DNA of 7,163 nt from Caldimicrobium thiodismutans (GTDB lineage Bacteria; Desulfobacterota; Thermodesulfobacteria; Thermodesulfobacteriales; Thermodesulfobacteriaceae), in the NCBI GenBank assembly GCA_002877875.1, contig PNIE01000098.1, forward strand, positions 1 through 7,163. Direction: 5' to 3'. Made by a program: the position numbers and the translations under genes. This document shows, in pieces, positions 1-6,225 of the stretch. Within the stretch, counting starts at the first letter, position 1. The number at the start of each line of letters is the position of its first letter. The notes beneath the pieces are model-generated. The model searched no databases, was not told the origin of the DNA, and worked only from the letters and a program-made list of their open reading frames with translations.

Positions 1-194
1 CTAACTTCTCTCAATTCTTGCCTTAAATTTCTAAGCTCATTTTCCAGATTTCCCATTCTGCCGTTAAGACTCTCGAGAGCTAAAGCATAACCTTTAAGCT
101 GACCGTTAATTTCTGCCTTAAAGCTCCTAAACTCCTCCCTTAACTCACTAAGAATTATATCTCTCAAAGTCTCTACTACCTTAGTAAGATCCAT
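1..194 (-). CDS. Small coiled-coil protein, 5' part only (3' end beyond window)
   Basis: The reading frame starts at an ATG (192-194) and stays open for 64 codons to the window edge, where it is cut. The start is well supported: a perfect AAGGAGG lies 7 nt upstream and a TATAAT box lies 32 nt upstream. The visible protein begins MDLTKVVETLRDIILSELRE and continues with hydrophobic residues at heptad-like spacing. Its last 20 or so residues (NLENELRNLRQELREV) look like a classic charged coiled coil. There is no signal peptide or membrane segment, so it is probably cytoplasmic. I do not recognise a family. Short coiled-coil proteins of this style can be structural, oligomerising or regulatory, and the sequence does not decide between these. 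It lies downstream of the photolyase in the same direction but has its own promoter, so it is probably a separate transcription unit. Confidence 0.72.
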   Translation of the reverse strand, partial: MDLTKVVETLRDIILSELREEFRSFKAEINGQLKGYALALESLNGRMGNLENELRNLRQELREV

Positions 195-201
195 TGAAAT
201 T

Positions 202-208
202 CCTCCTT
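202..208 (-). promoter_or_regulatory. Shine-Dalgarno site of the coiled-coil gene
   Basis: Read on the minus strand this is AAGGAGG, a full match to the anti-Shine-Dalgarno sequence, 7 nt from the ATG at 194. It fixes the start of the partial gene at the left edge. Confidence 0.8.
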
Positions 209-225
209 AGGGAGTCTTCTTCTAT

Positions 226-231
226 ATTATA
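226..231 (-). promoter_or_regulatory. Perfect -10 box (TATAAT) for the coiled-coil gene
   Basis: On the minus strand the hexamer is TATAAT. It would place the transcription start near 219 and leave a leader of about 25 nt containing the Shine-Dalgarno site. No good -35 hexamer is seen 16-18 nt upstream, where the sequence is T-rich. This makes the promoter likely but not certain. Confidence 0.55.
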
Positions 232-292
232 ACCAAATTTTTAAGAAAAACTACTAAAAGTCACAAAGCCACACAAATGAGATCTTTCTCCG

Positions 293-312
293 AAAGGCTA
301 AGGTAAGCCTTT
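293..312 (-). terminator. Short hairpin downstream of the photolyase, weak terminator candidate
   Basis: AAAGGCT (293-299) and AGCCTTT (306-312) are perfect 7-bp complements around a 6-nt loop, starting 13 nt beyond the photolyase stop codon. On the minus strand no T tract follows the stem; the tail is CGGAG. The T run lies on the plus-strand side, where no gene ends. An alternative small hairpin (CTTTC 284-288 with GAAAG 292-296) overlaps it. The location fits termination of the photolyase transcript, but the structure is not a canonical intrinsic terminator. Confidence 0.3.
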
Positions 313-324
313 TTAAACTTCATT

Positions 325-1680
325 TTAGAGAGCCTCTACACGCTTTAGGTATACAGACATATCAAAGCGTTCCCTTAGGGATTTTTGACTCATGTATCGC
401 ACTTTACCCATAACCTTTCTTTCGGGCCATGGTCTATCAAAGGTCCCAAAGCACCAAGAGATGGAAGAGTAGCCATTGGGATCTCTACCGTCAAGAGCAT
501 ACTTGTCATTAAGATAGCAGGCTATGTCAAAGGCCTCTTTAGGATGGGATGTCCACTCAATAAGCTTCTTTGCCCAGTACATCCTCATGTAGGTGTGTAT
601 CTTGCCTTTTTTCAGAAGCTCTTTCTGCGCACTGTTCCAGTAAGGATCGTGGGTTTTTGCAAACTCTAACTCTTCAAGAGTGTATATGTGTTCCCTTGGG
701 TCTTTTGTATGATCTTCCAATGTTTCTTTTGCCCATCGGGGTATTCCCTCGTAAGAGTTGTAATAGGGATTATACCAGCAAAAGTTGCGTGCAAGCTCAC
801 GCCATATTATGAGCTCGTTGAAGAAAGCTTGCACATTAGGATCATCAGCAGGATAATATCTTAGCACCTCAAGAGCTACATAGATAGGAGATACCTGTCC
901 AAAGTGAAGGTAGGGACTAAGGTCTGATGTCATCTCGTAAGCGGGGTCGTTTCTTTTTTCTTTGTAAAAGGGTAGCTTGTTTTCTATAAAGTCTTTGAGC
1001 CTTCTTTTGGCTTGGTCTGTACCACCCTCATAAAAGCGCTCTACAGTGCTTACACTCTTGTCTATCTGCAAAAGATTAAGAAGATCTTCAACCCTTTCTG
1101 CCTCAAGACTCTCTAAATCCATGTGGTCTGATTTAATTAAGGGTTCTATCCTCTCAACAGGCTTGAGGAACTTTTCCAAAAGACCTTTTAACTTCTTTCT
1201 GTAGATAAAGGCATAAGGCACTGCCTTATTAGATACAAGACTTATGGGCACTACTACATCGCTCTCTACTACATAAACTGGAATGTCCAAAAGATTTGCA
1301 AGCTTTTCTCTCCAGCGCCTTTGTGTCCTAAGGTAGTTTTTGTCGCATACCACCAAGACCGCAGACTTTGAAAGCTCTGTACATCCCTCTACGAAGGTAC
1401 TTTTCTTTATGAGAAACTTTATGCCTCTTTGGTTTATCTCTCTTTTGGTCTTTAGGATGCCCTCCAGCATAAAGCGGTAATATCTTACATTAGAATACCT
1501 GTAGACGTCTGTTATAAAAAAGGCTACTACCAAAGGCTTTTTGTAGCGATTTGCCATCATTACAGAAAACTCAAGGGCGTGGTTAAATTCCTCCCTCTGA
1601 GATGCCTCCATACAGTAGAGCACATACTTTCCAGATAGATTCTCTGATGCACTATTTAGCTTTACTATTCTCTCTTCCAA
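325..1680 (-). CDS. phr: Class II deoxyribodipyrimidine (CPD) photolyase
   Basis: This is a complete 451-residue flavoprotein of the class II photolyase family. The family uses FAD and blue or near-UV light to split cyclobutane pyrimidine dimers in DNA. The N-terminal Rossmann domain opens with the class II signature YCMEASQREEFNHALEF (residues 22-38). The FAD-binding helical domain carries NELIIWRELARNFC, then WNSAQ, MRMYWAKK, and LNDKYALDGRDPNGY ending at residue 404. From my memory of the Methanosarcina mazei enzyme, W348, W369 and W376 match its electron-transfer tryptophans W360, W381 and W388. N391 matches the Asn facing flavin N5, and W409 matches the dimer-side W421. The loop after NGY differs from the usual family sequence. 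Translation starts at TTG: AGGAGG lies 8 nt upstream, and a TAG stop in the same frame lies just above. Codon use differs from the genes on the right, which suggests foreign origin. Light-driven repair would be useful in a surface hot-spring organism. Confidence 0.95.
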   Translation of the reverse strand: MEERIVKLNSASENLSGKYVLYCMEASQREEFNHALEFSVMMANRYKKPLVVAFFITDVYRYSNVRYYRFMLEGILKTKREINQRGIKFLIKKSTFVEGCTELSKSAVLVVCDKNYLRTQRRWREKLANLLDIPVYVVESDVVVPISLVSNKAVPYAFIYRKKLKGLLEKFLKPVERIEPLIKSDHMDLESLEAERVEDLLNLLQIDKSVSTVERFYEGGTDQAKRRLKDFIENKLPFYKEKRNDPAYEMTSDLSPYLHFGQVSPIYVALEVLRYYPADDPNVQAFFNELIIWRELARNFCWYNPYYNSYEGIPRWAKETLEDHTKDPREHIYTLEELEFAKTHDPYWNSAQKELLKKGKIHTYMRMYWAKKLIEWTSHPKEAFDIACYLNDKYALDGRDPNGYSSISWCFGTFDRPWPERKVMGKVRYMSQKSLRERFDMSVYLKRVEAL

Positions 1681-1688
1681 ACCCAGTA

Positions 1689-1694
1689 CCTCCT
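1689..1694 (-). promoter_or_regulatory. Shine-Dalgarno site that decides the TTG start of the photolyase
   Basis: Read on the minus strand this is AGGAGG, 8 nt before the TTG at 1678-1680. The first in-frame ATG lies only at codon 24, inside the conserved YCMEASQRE segment, so TTG is the better start. Confidence 0.75.
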
Positions 1695-1710
1695 ACAACT
1701 CTATTTCTAT

Positions 1711-1860
1711 CTAAAAGGCTATCTGGCCATCTTCCTGCTTGTAGGATAATCCGACTCCCACTAAATACTCAAAGCCTTCTGCGTAGAAAAGAAAGTCCCA
1801 CAGCTACTTAGATTTGATCAAGGCCCCTCCCATTATCTTAAAGAGATTGGGGTGAGCTAA
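1711..1860 (-). pseudogene. Coding-like remnant of an unidentified gene upstream of the photolyase
   Basis: The 185 bp between the radical-SAM gene and the photolyase hold one frame that reads like protein but has no full gene. From 1860 it gives LAHPNLFKIMGGALIKSK, then a TAG at 1804-1806. The same frame continues with WDFLFYAEGFEYLVGV and GLSYKQEDGQIAF, ending in TAG at 1711-1713. The photolyase start follows 30 nt later with its Shine-Dalgarno site between, the usual spacing of operon neighbours. A TAA at 1861-1863 closes the frame upstream, and the segment has no plausible start codon. The ending, with alternating hydrophobic residues and a final Phe, would suit a beta-barrel or beta-rich protein, but I do not recognise it. 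The simplest reading is the 3' end of a gene cut at about 1860, perhaps with an additional in-frame stop. It could also be chance, given its length. Confidence 0.35.
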
Positions 1861-1880
1861 TTACTTCAAAATCTCTTAAG
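1837..1880. repeat. Inverted repeat spanning the end of the radical-SAM gene
   Basis: CTTAAAGAGATT (1837-1848) and AATCTCTTAAG (1870-1880) are complementary over 11 bp with one bulged base, around a 21-nt loop. The right arm lies in the last codons of the radical-SAM gene and the loop contains its TGA stop. On the minus strand no T tract follows, so it is not a standard intrinsic terminator. It might still cap or stabilise the 3' end of the six-gene operon message. It coincides with the suspected compositional boundary. Confidence 0.5.
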
Positions 1881-2558
1881 AAGATTTGCCTGGGGTAAGT
1901 GTTTTTTAATAAAGATATAAAAACTTTCGCAGATTTCCTCTGAATAGGGAGAAACGCTTTTACCAGAGAGGTTTTTTTCAGGTATATATTTTTGAAGAGC
2001 AATATTTTTAAATTCTGAAAGATAAGGGAGCATTTCTTCCAAATCTTCATAGGAAACAAGAGGAGGATAAAGGGTAAGGCGGATTTCTACCTTTTCTGAA
2101 AAATCTTTAAGGATAGCAAGGGTTTCTTTTACTCTTTGAAAATCTCCTCCCAGGAGAGGATATTTTTGGGGTGAGGTTTTAAAGTCAAGGGCAATATAAT
2201 CAAGAAGCTCCTCTTCTAATAATTTTTTTATTAGGTGAGGGTTAGAACCATTGGTGTCAAGTTTTATAGGTAGGCCAATCTCAAAGTGAATTCTTTCTAT
2301 TAAAGAACGAAGTTTTCTTTCCCAAAGGGTAGGTTCTCCTCCTGTGATAACAACCCCTTGAATAAATCCTTTTCTTTTCTTCAAATTTTCAAGAACATCC
2401 TCTTCCGGTATCTCTGGTAAATCTCGATAAAAGTCCGGAAGCACAAGTTCGATATTATAACAATAGGGGCAGCGAAAATTACAGCCATAAGTATAGATCA
2501 CTGAGGCAACTTTACCTGGATAGTCAACAAGACTTGTTCCACGAAAACCTTTAATCAT
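1866..2558 (-). CDS. Radical-SAM activase, NrdG2 type (anaerobic ribonucleotide reductase activating protein)
   Basis: This 230-residue protein matches the NrdG2-type group of radical-SAM enzymes annotated as activators of the oxygen-sensitive class III ribonucleotide reductase. Such activases use a [4Fe-4S] cluster and S-adenosylmethionine to put a glycyl radical on their partner. The N-terminus IKGFRGTSLVDYPGK is typical of the group. The cluster ligands are C26, C30 and C33 in CNFRCPYC, and the SAM-binding GGEPT is at 73-77. The rest follows a small radical-SAM barrel with no added domain. Its ATG lies inside the last codons of panB (8-nt overlap), with no strong Shine-Dalgarno site, so it is probably translationally coupled. 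It is the last gene of the operon. No nrdD-like partner is visible, so the substrate is inferred from family resemblance; other activase roles are possible. All 14 Tyr codons are TAT. Confidence 0.85.
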   Translation of the reverse strand: MIKGFRGTSLVDYPGKVASVIYTYGCNFRCPYCYNIELVLPDFYRDLPEIPEEDVLENLKKRKGFIQGVVITGGEPTLWERKLRSLIERIHFEIGLPIKLDTNGSNPHLIKKLLEEELLDYIALDFKTSPQKYPLLGGDFQRVKETLAILKDFSEKVEIRLTLYPPLVSYEDLEEMLPYLSEFKNIALQKYIPEKNLSGKSVSPYSEEICESFYIFIKKHLPQANLLKRF

Positions 2559-3390
2559 TTTTCAATCTCTCAAGAATTTCAGGATTGATTTTAAAGGAAT
2601 GTTTTTCTTCAGGGAAAAGCCCTTCTTTTACCTCTCTTTTATAAGTCTCTAAGGCTTCTTTGAAAAGTTCAAACCCTTTTAGGTAATTTTTTACAAATTT
2701 AGGGCGCATCTCAGGATAAAGGCCGCAGATATCGTGAAAAACAAGAATTTGTCCATCAGTAAAAGGGCCAGCTCCTATTCCAATTGTAGGAATTTTAAGC
2801 TTTTCGGTTATAAGCCTTGAAAGCTCCGAAGGCACACATTCTAAAATCAGGGCAAAGGCTCCTGCCTCCTCTAAGGCAAGAGCTTCTTCAAGAAGAGTTT
2901 TGGCTGTGTCAAAGTCTTTCCCACGGACTTTTAAGCCTCCAAGTTCCATACTTCTTTGAGGGGTAACTCCTATGTGAGCAAGAACAGGAATCCCAGCTTT
3001 GACAATAGATCTTACTATAGGCACGACCTCAAATCCACCTTCAACCTTTACTCCATGGCAACGTCCCTCTTTTACTAATCTTCCAGCATTATAAATAGCT
3101 TGCTCAGGAGAAATTTGATAGCTCATAAAAGGCATGTCTCCTATACGAAGGGTGTTTGGAGCTCCCCTTGAGACAGCTTGGCAAAAGACAAGCATCTCCT
3201 CCATAGTTATAGGAAAGGTATCAGGATGCCCAAGTATAACCATACTTGCTGAATCTCCAATAAGGATAAAATCCATCCCTGCCTCTTCACAAACTCTTGC
3301 CGAGATATAATCATAGGCTGTGATTCCTACAATCTTTTCAACTCCCTTTTTTTTGACAAGATCCCAGGGACTAATTTTAAAAAGAGACAT
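2551..3390 (-). CDS. panB: 3-methyl-2-oxobutanoate hydroxymethyltransferase (PanB)
   Basis: PanB is the first committed enzyme of pantothenate and coenzyme A synthesis. It transfers a hydroxymethyl group from 5,10-methylenetetrahydrofolate to 3-methyl-2-oxobutanoate to give ketopantoate, in the cytoplasm. The 279-residue length fits the family. ITAYDYISARVCEEAG is the N-terminal signature. Expected metal-binding and catalytic residues are present: D46 in IGDS, D85 in GDMPFMSYQ, K115 and E117 in VKVEGG, and E184 in LECVP. LAHIGVTPQ and IGIGAGPFTDGQ complete the barrel, the latter with TDGQ where CDGQ is common. I place the start at the ATG 3388-3390. A TTG in the same frame at 3424-3426 would add 12 residues but lacks a Shine-Dalgarno site and homology to the usual start. 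The start overlaps the end of ruvB by 14 nt. No panC or panD is in the window. Confidence 0.95.
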   Translation of the reverse strand: MSLFKISPWDLVKKKGVEKIVGITAYDYISARVCEEAGMDFILIGDSASMVILGHPDTFPITMEEMLVFCQAVSRGAPNTLRIGDMPFMSYQISPEQAIYNAGRLVKEGRCHGVKVEGGFEVVPIVRSIVKAGIPVLAHIGVTPQRSMELGGLKVRGKDFDTAKTLLEEALALEEAGAFALILECVPSELSRLITEKLKIPTIGIGAGPFTDGQILVFHDICGLYPEMRPKFVKNYLKGFELFKEALETYKREVKEGLFPEEKHSFKINPEILERLKND

Positions 3391-4348
3391 GAAATAAATT
3401 CTTTTCTTTAAGATATTTTTCGCCAAGCTTGGTAATGACTCTTCCTCGTCTTGTCCTTGCCATAAGGCCCATACGGATTAGGGCAGGTTCATATAGGCTT
3501 TCAAGCTCTTCAGGGCTTATGCGAGAAGATAGAGCAAGGGTTGCAAGCCCAACAGGACCACCTTTAAAGTCCCTATATAAAGTGAAGAGACATCTTCTGT
3601 CCTCAGGGGTCAATCCCCAATCATCAATGTCAAGAAGTTTAAAAAATTCAGAAAGATCCTGAGTAGTAACCTTTAGGCTTTTTGCCTTAGGATATTTATG
3701 ATGTAAAAATTCTTTTAGTCTTCTAAGGAGATTAAGGGCTTGTCTGGGAATGCCTTTGCCAGCCCTGGCAAGTTTTAATGCCACCTCTTCCTCAAAGGCT
3801 AATCCCCAGGAATTACCAACCATAATAAGGATCTCCTTTAGCTCCTCCTCTTGATAATAATCCAGCTTAAAGGAAAGCTGAAATCTGTCAATTAAAGGAC
3901 TAAGCAAGAGATTGGGTTTATTGGTTGCTCCAATAAGAGTGAACTTTGGTAAAGTAAGTCTTAGAGTTTTGGCACTCTGATTTTTTCCAATGAGTATATC
4001 AAGAGAAAAATCCTCCATAGCTGAATAAAGAATTTCTTGACAGGGCTTAGGCATACGATGAATTTCATCAATAAAGAGGATTTCCCCTTCTTTAAGATTG
4101 GTAAGAATGGCAGCCACCGCTCCAGGTTTATCAAGAACTGGCCCTGTAGTAATTTTCAGCTCTCTTTTTAACTCAAAGGCAATGATTCTGGCAAGAGTAG
4201 TCTTACCAAGACCAGGAGCACCAATAAAAAGAGTGTGGGGAAAAATCCCCTTTCTATTTTTTACGGAAGAAATATAAACTTCAAGCTCTTTTTTAAGCCT
4301 TTTTTGCCCAATAAATTCCTGAAGACTTGATGGCCTATATTCCCACAT
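3377..4348 (-). CDS. ruvB: Holliday junction branch migration ATPase RuvB
   Basis: RuvB is the hexameric AAA+ motor that, with RuvA, drives branch migration of Holliday junctions during recombination and repair. At 323 residues it is slightly shorter than E. coli RuvB because about 19 N-terminal residues are missing; an in-frame TAA directly before the ATG rules out extension. The order is the AAA+ large domain (about 1-165), the small helical domain with GIPRQALNLLRRLKEF, and a C-terminal winged helix with FKGGPVGL and RRGR. K49 lies in Walker A (GAPGLGKTT) and D94-E95 in Walker B (LFIDEIHR). R155 aligns with the E. coli arginine finger R174, with no gaps from K68 onward. Departures are A44 where Pro is usual, TNKPN in place of TTRAG, and I153 in place of the Arg in PLRDRF. 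The gene sits 44 nt after comF rather than with ruvA and ruvC. It is RuvB in domain order; strict orthology is likely but its divergence is notable. Confidence 0.92.
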   Translation of the reverse strand: MWEYRPSSLQEFIGQKRLKKELEVYISSVKNRKGIFPHTLFIGAPGLGKTTLARIIAFELKRELKITTGPVLDKPGAVAAILTNLKEGEILFIDEIHRMPKPCQEILYSAMEDFSLDILIGKNQSAKTLRLTLPKFTLIGATNKPNLLLSPLIDRFQLSFKLDYYQEEELKEILIMVGNSWGLAFEEEVALKLARAGKGIPRQALNLLRRLKEFLHHKYPKAKSLKVTTQDLSEFFKLLDIDDWGLTPEDRRCLFTLYRDFKGGPVGLATLALSSRISPEELESLYEPALIRMGLMARTRRGRVITKLGEKYLKEKNLFHVSF

Positions 4349-4392
4349 TTACCTATGTAAGCTTACTAAATTTTCGAAAAAGATCAAGCTCT

Positions 4393-5103
4393 TTAAGCCC
4401 TTGCCAAAACAAGGAGATGAACTTCTTTGGCACCAGCCTTTTTGAGAACCTTGGCTGTCTCATAAAGGGTTGCCCCTGAGGTCATAACATCGTCAAAAAG
4501 TAAAATCTTTTTTTCTTTAACAGAGCCTCTCACTGCAAAAGCTCCTTTGAGGTTTTCTAATCTCTCTTTGAGACTAAGTTCACTTTGGGGCCTTGTATGC
4601 CTTGCTCTGATTAAAAGCTCTTTTGGGAGATAAAAACCACCGTATCCCCAAAGCATAAGCTGACTTTGGTTATACCCTCTCTCCCTTTTACGCTTTTTTG
4701 AAAGGGGAACTGGAAGAATGTAATCATAGAACTCAAAGGATACTTCTATAGCCTTTCTTAAGAGCCTTCCCAGTTGATAGGCAAGCTCAAAATTTTCGCT
4801 AAATTTGGCTCTTTGAATAAGAGAACTTATTGGTTCTCTATAGTGAAAACCAAGAAAAACTCTCTCAAAGGGAGGTGGATCTTTAAGGCAATTCCCACAA
4901 TAGGAAAGGGTATCTTCCTCAAAAACCTCTGAAAAGTCTATGGAAAAGAGCCTTCCACATCTCTTACAATAGCTCTTTACAAAAGGTAACTTTTTAAAAC
5001 AGGTTTTACAAAAAAGGATTTCATCTGAGGAAAGAGATGATTTGCAAGTAAAACAGATCTGGGGAAATAAAAAATTTACAATTTTAGAGAGGATTTTCAC
5101 CAC
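4393..5103 (-). CDS. comF: ComF family phosphoribosyltransferase-like protein
   Basis: This 236-residue protein has the full ComFC layout. An N-terminal zinc-finger region holds four Cys pairs (C17/C20, C32/C35, C46/C49, C69/C72). A type I phosphoribosyltransferase fold follows, with KKRKRERGYNQSQ in the middle and the PRPP-loop motif LLFDDVMTSGAT near residues 201-212. In naturally competent bacteria ComF proteins are needed for uptake or handling of transforming DNA, but family members are also widespread in bacteria not known to be competent, so the role here is inferred. It starts at GTG (5101-5103), immediately followed by a second GTG. It overlaps the end of the peptidase gene by 20 nt and lacks a clear Shine-Dalgarno site, which suggests coupled translation. 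Location before ruvB fits a DNA recombination link, though the rest of the operon is unrelated. Confidence 0.9.
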   Translation of the reverse strand: MVKILSKIVNFLFPQICFTCKSSLSSDEILFCKTCFKKLPFVKSYCKRCGRLFSIDFSEVFEEDTLSYCGNCLKDPPPFERVFLGFHYREPISSLIQRAKFSENFELAYQLGRLLRKAIEVSFEFYDYILPVPLSKKRKRERGYNQSQLMLWGYGGFYLPKELLIRARHTRPQSELSLKERLENLKGAFAVRGSVKEKKILLFDDVMTSGATLYETAKVLKKAGAKEVHLLVLARA

Positions 5104-6223
5104 AGAGTTTTACAATCTCAAAAACAAGTCTTGCAGAATTTAAGAGATCCTTTATACGAATGAACTCTTCAGTGGTATGAACCTTTTGCATACCTGTTCC
5201 AAGAATAACACACTTGATTCCTCTTTCGTTAAATACATTGGCATCAGAGCCACCCTCTTTTTTCTTAAGACTCATAGTTAAACCTATTCTTTCTCCAGCC
5301 TTTTTAACAATCTCTAAAAGAGGGTCTTTTTCTTCTATATGAAAAGCCTTAAAGACCCTTGTAAAGTTAACTTCTCCACTGGGGAGATCTTGGAACCTCT
5401 TAGGGTAGGATTCAATCACCTCCCTTATAGTTGTCTCTATCTGCTTTTTTAAATTTTCAAGTTTTTCTTCATGGTGGCTTCTTATTTCGCCTTCAGCAAT
5501 GGCAAAATCAGGTACAATGTTTATATATTTTCCACCATTAATTTTCCCAATGTTCATAGTAGTTTCCTGATCAATCCTTCCTGTAGGAAGATTTGTAATA
5601 ATTTGGGCAAGGATTTTTATGGCATTAATTCCCTTTTCTGGCTCAAGACCTGCATGAGCTGATTTACCTTTTATTTTAATGACAAATTGATAGGAAGAAG
5701 GCGCTCCTATAATAATCTCTTCTGGAAGTTCAGCATCAAGGACAAAACCCATTTTGGCTTCAAGATGGTGATAATCAAGGTTCTTAGCGCCAAGAAGGCC
5801 AATTTCTTCTGCAGTGGTAAAGACAAATTCAAGAGGAGGGTGAGGAATTTGGGTTTCTTTAAGGGCTTTAACAAGTTCCACAAGGATAACAATTCCAGCT
5901 TTATCGTCAGCCCCAAGGATGGTTTTTCCGTTACTCCTTATGACGCCATTTTCTTCAATTACTTCCACCCCTTCACAGGGACCAACTGTGTCAAGATGAG
6001 CACAAAAAAGGAGAGGAGAGGAAGATATAGTTCCAGGAATTTTAACAATGAGATTTCCCACCTCTGACCCTGTAGCCTCTGAGGAGGTATCAAAAAAGGG
6101 TTTTAATCCCAGGGCTTCAAAGATATCCGCCAAATAATAAGCTAACTTACCCTCTTTTAGAGAGGGGCTTTCAATCTGAAGGAGATTTTTGAATTCAAGA
6201 AGGAGTCTTTCAGGATTTATCAT
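5084..6223 (-). CDS. M20 family metallopeptidase, peptidase T-like
   Basis: This 379-residue cytoplasmic enzyme belongs to the M20 dizinc aminopeptidase family and most resembles the PepT-like branch, which removes N-terminal residues from small peptides. The zinc and catalytic residues are all visible: H76 in AHLDTVGP with D78 beside it, bridging D107 in ILGADDKAG, catalytic E139 and zinc ligand E140 in TTAEEIG, D163 in VLDAE, and H349 in KVHTTEEF. The dimerisation domain lies between about residues 175 and 290 and includes the usual GKSAHAG motif. There is no signal peptide. The ATG follows the acylphosphatase stop by 2 nt and has no Shine-Dalgarno site, so it probably depends on the upstream gene for translation. 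Substrate class (tripeptides or other small amide compounds) cannot be settled from sequence, since M20 members also act on acylated amino acids. Confidence 0.9.
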   Translation of the reverse strand: MINPERLLLEFKNLLQIESPSLKEGKLAYYLADIFEALGLKPFFDTSSEATGSEVGNLIVKIPGTISSSPLLFCAHLDTVGPCEGVEVIEENGVIRSNGKTILGADDKAGIVILVELVKALKETQIPHPPLEFVFTTAEEIGLLGAKNLDYHHLEAKMGFVLDAELPEEIIIGAPSSYQFVIKIKGKSAHAGLEPEKGINAIKILAQIITNLPTGRIDQETTMNIGKINGGKYINIVPDFAIAEGEIRSHHEEKLENLKKQIETTIREVIESYPKRFQDLPSGEVNFTRVFKAFHIEEKDPLLEIVKKAGERIGLTMSLKKKEGGSDANVFNERGIKCVILGTGMQKVHTTEEFIRIKDLLNSARLVFEIVKLCGENPL

Positions 6224-6225
6224 TT

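Noticed and set aside
385..812. Plus-strand open frames opposite the photolyase
   Set aside because: They are antisense shadows of a well-conserved gene and lack Shine-Dalgarno sites.
1838..2059. Minus-strand open frame of 73 codons
   Set aside because: It overlaps the radical-SAM gene in another frame and has low-complexity, non-conserved sequence; the overlapped gene has clear motifs.
3391..3426. Upstream TTG start for panB
   Set aside because: It has no Shine-Dalgarno site and adds a Lys-rich extension not typical of PanB.
4357..4366. Perfect 10-bp palindrome GTAAGCTTAC upstream of ruvB
   Set aside because: It is short and does not extend; palindromes of this size occur by chance and there is no second copy to suggest an operator.
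4379..4394. Small hairpin between comF and ruvB as a terminator
   Set aside because: The stem is only 5 bp, AT-rich, and overlaps the comF stop codon; the genes appear co-transcribed.
5687..6067. Plus-strand open frame of 126 codons
   Set aside because: It lies entirely opposite the M20 peptidase gene, whose zinc-ligand motifs are intact, and its translation shows no recognisable domain.
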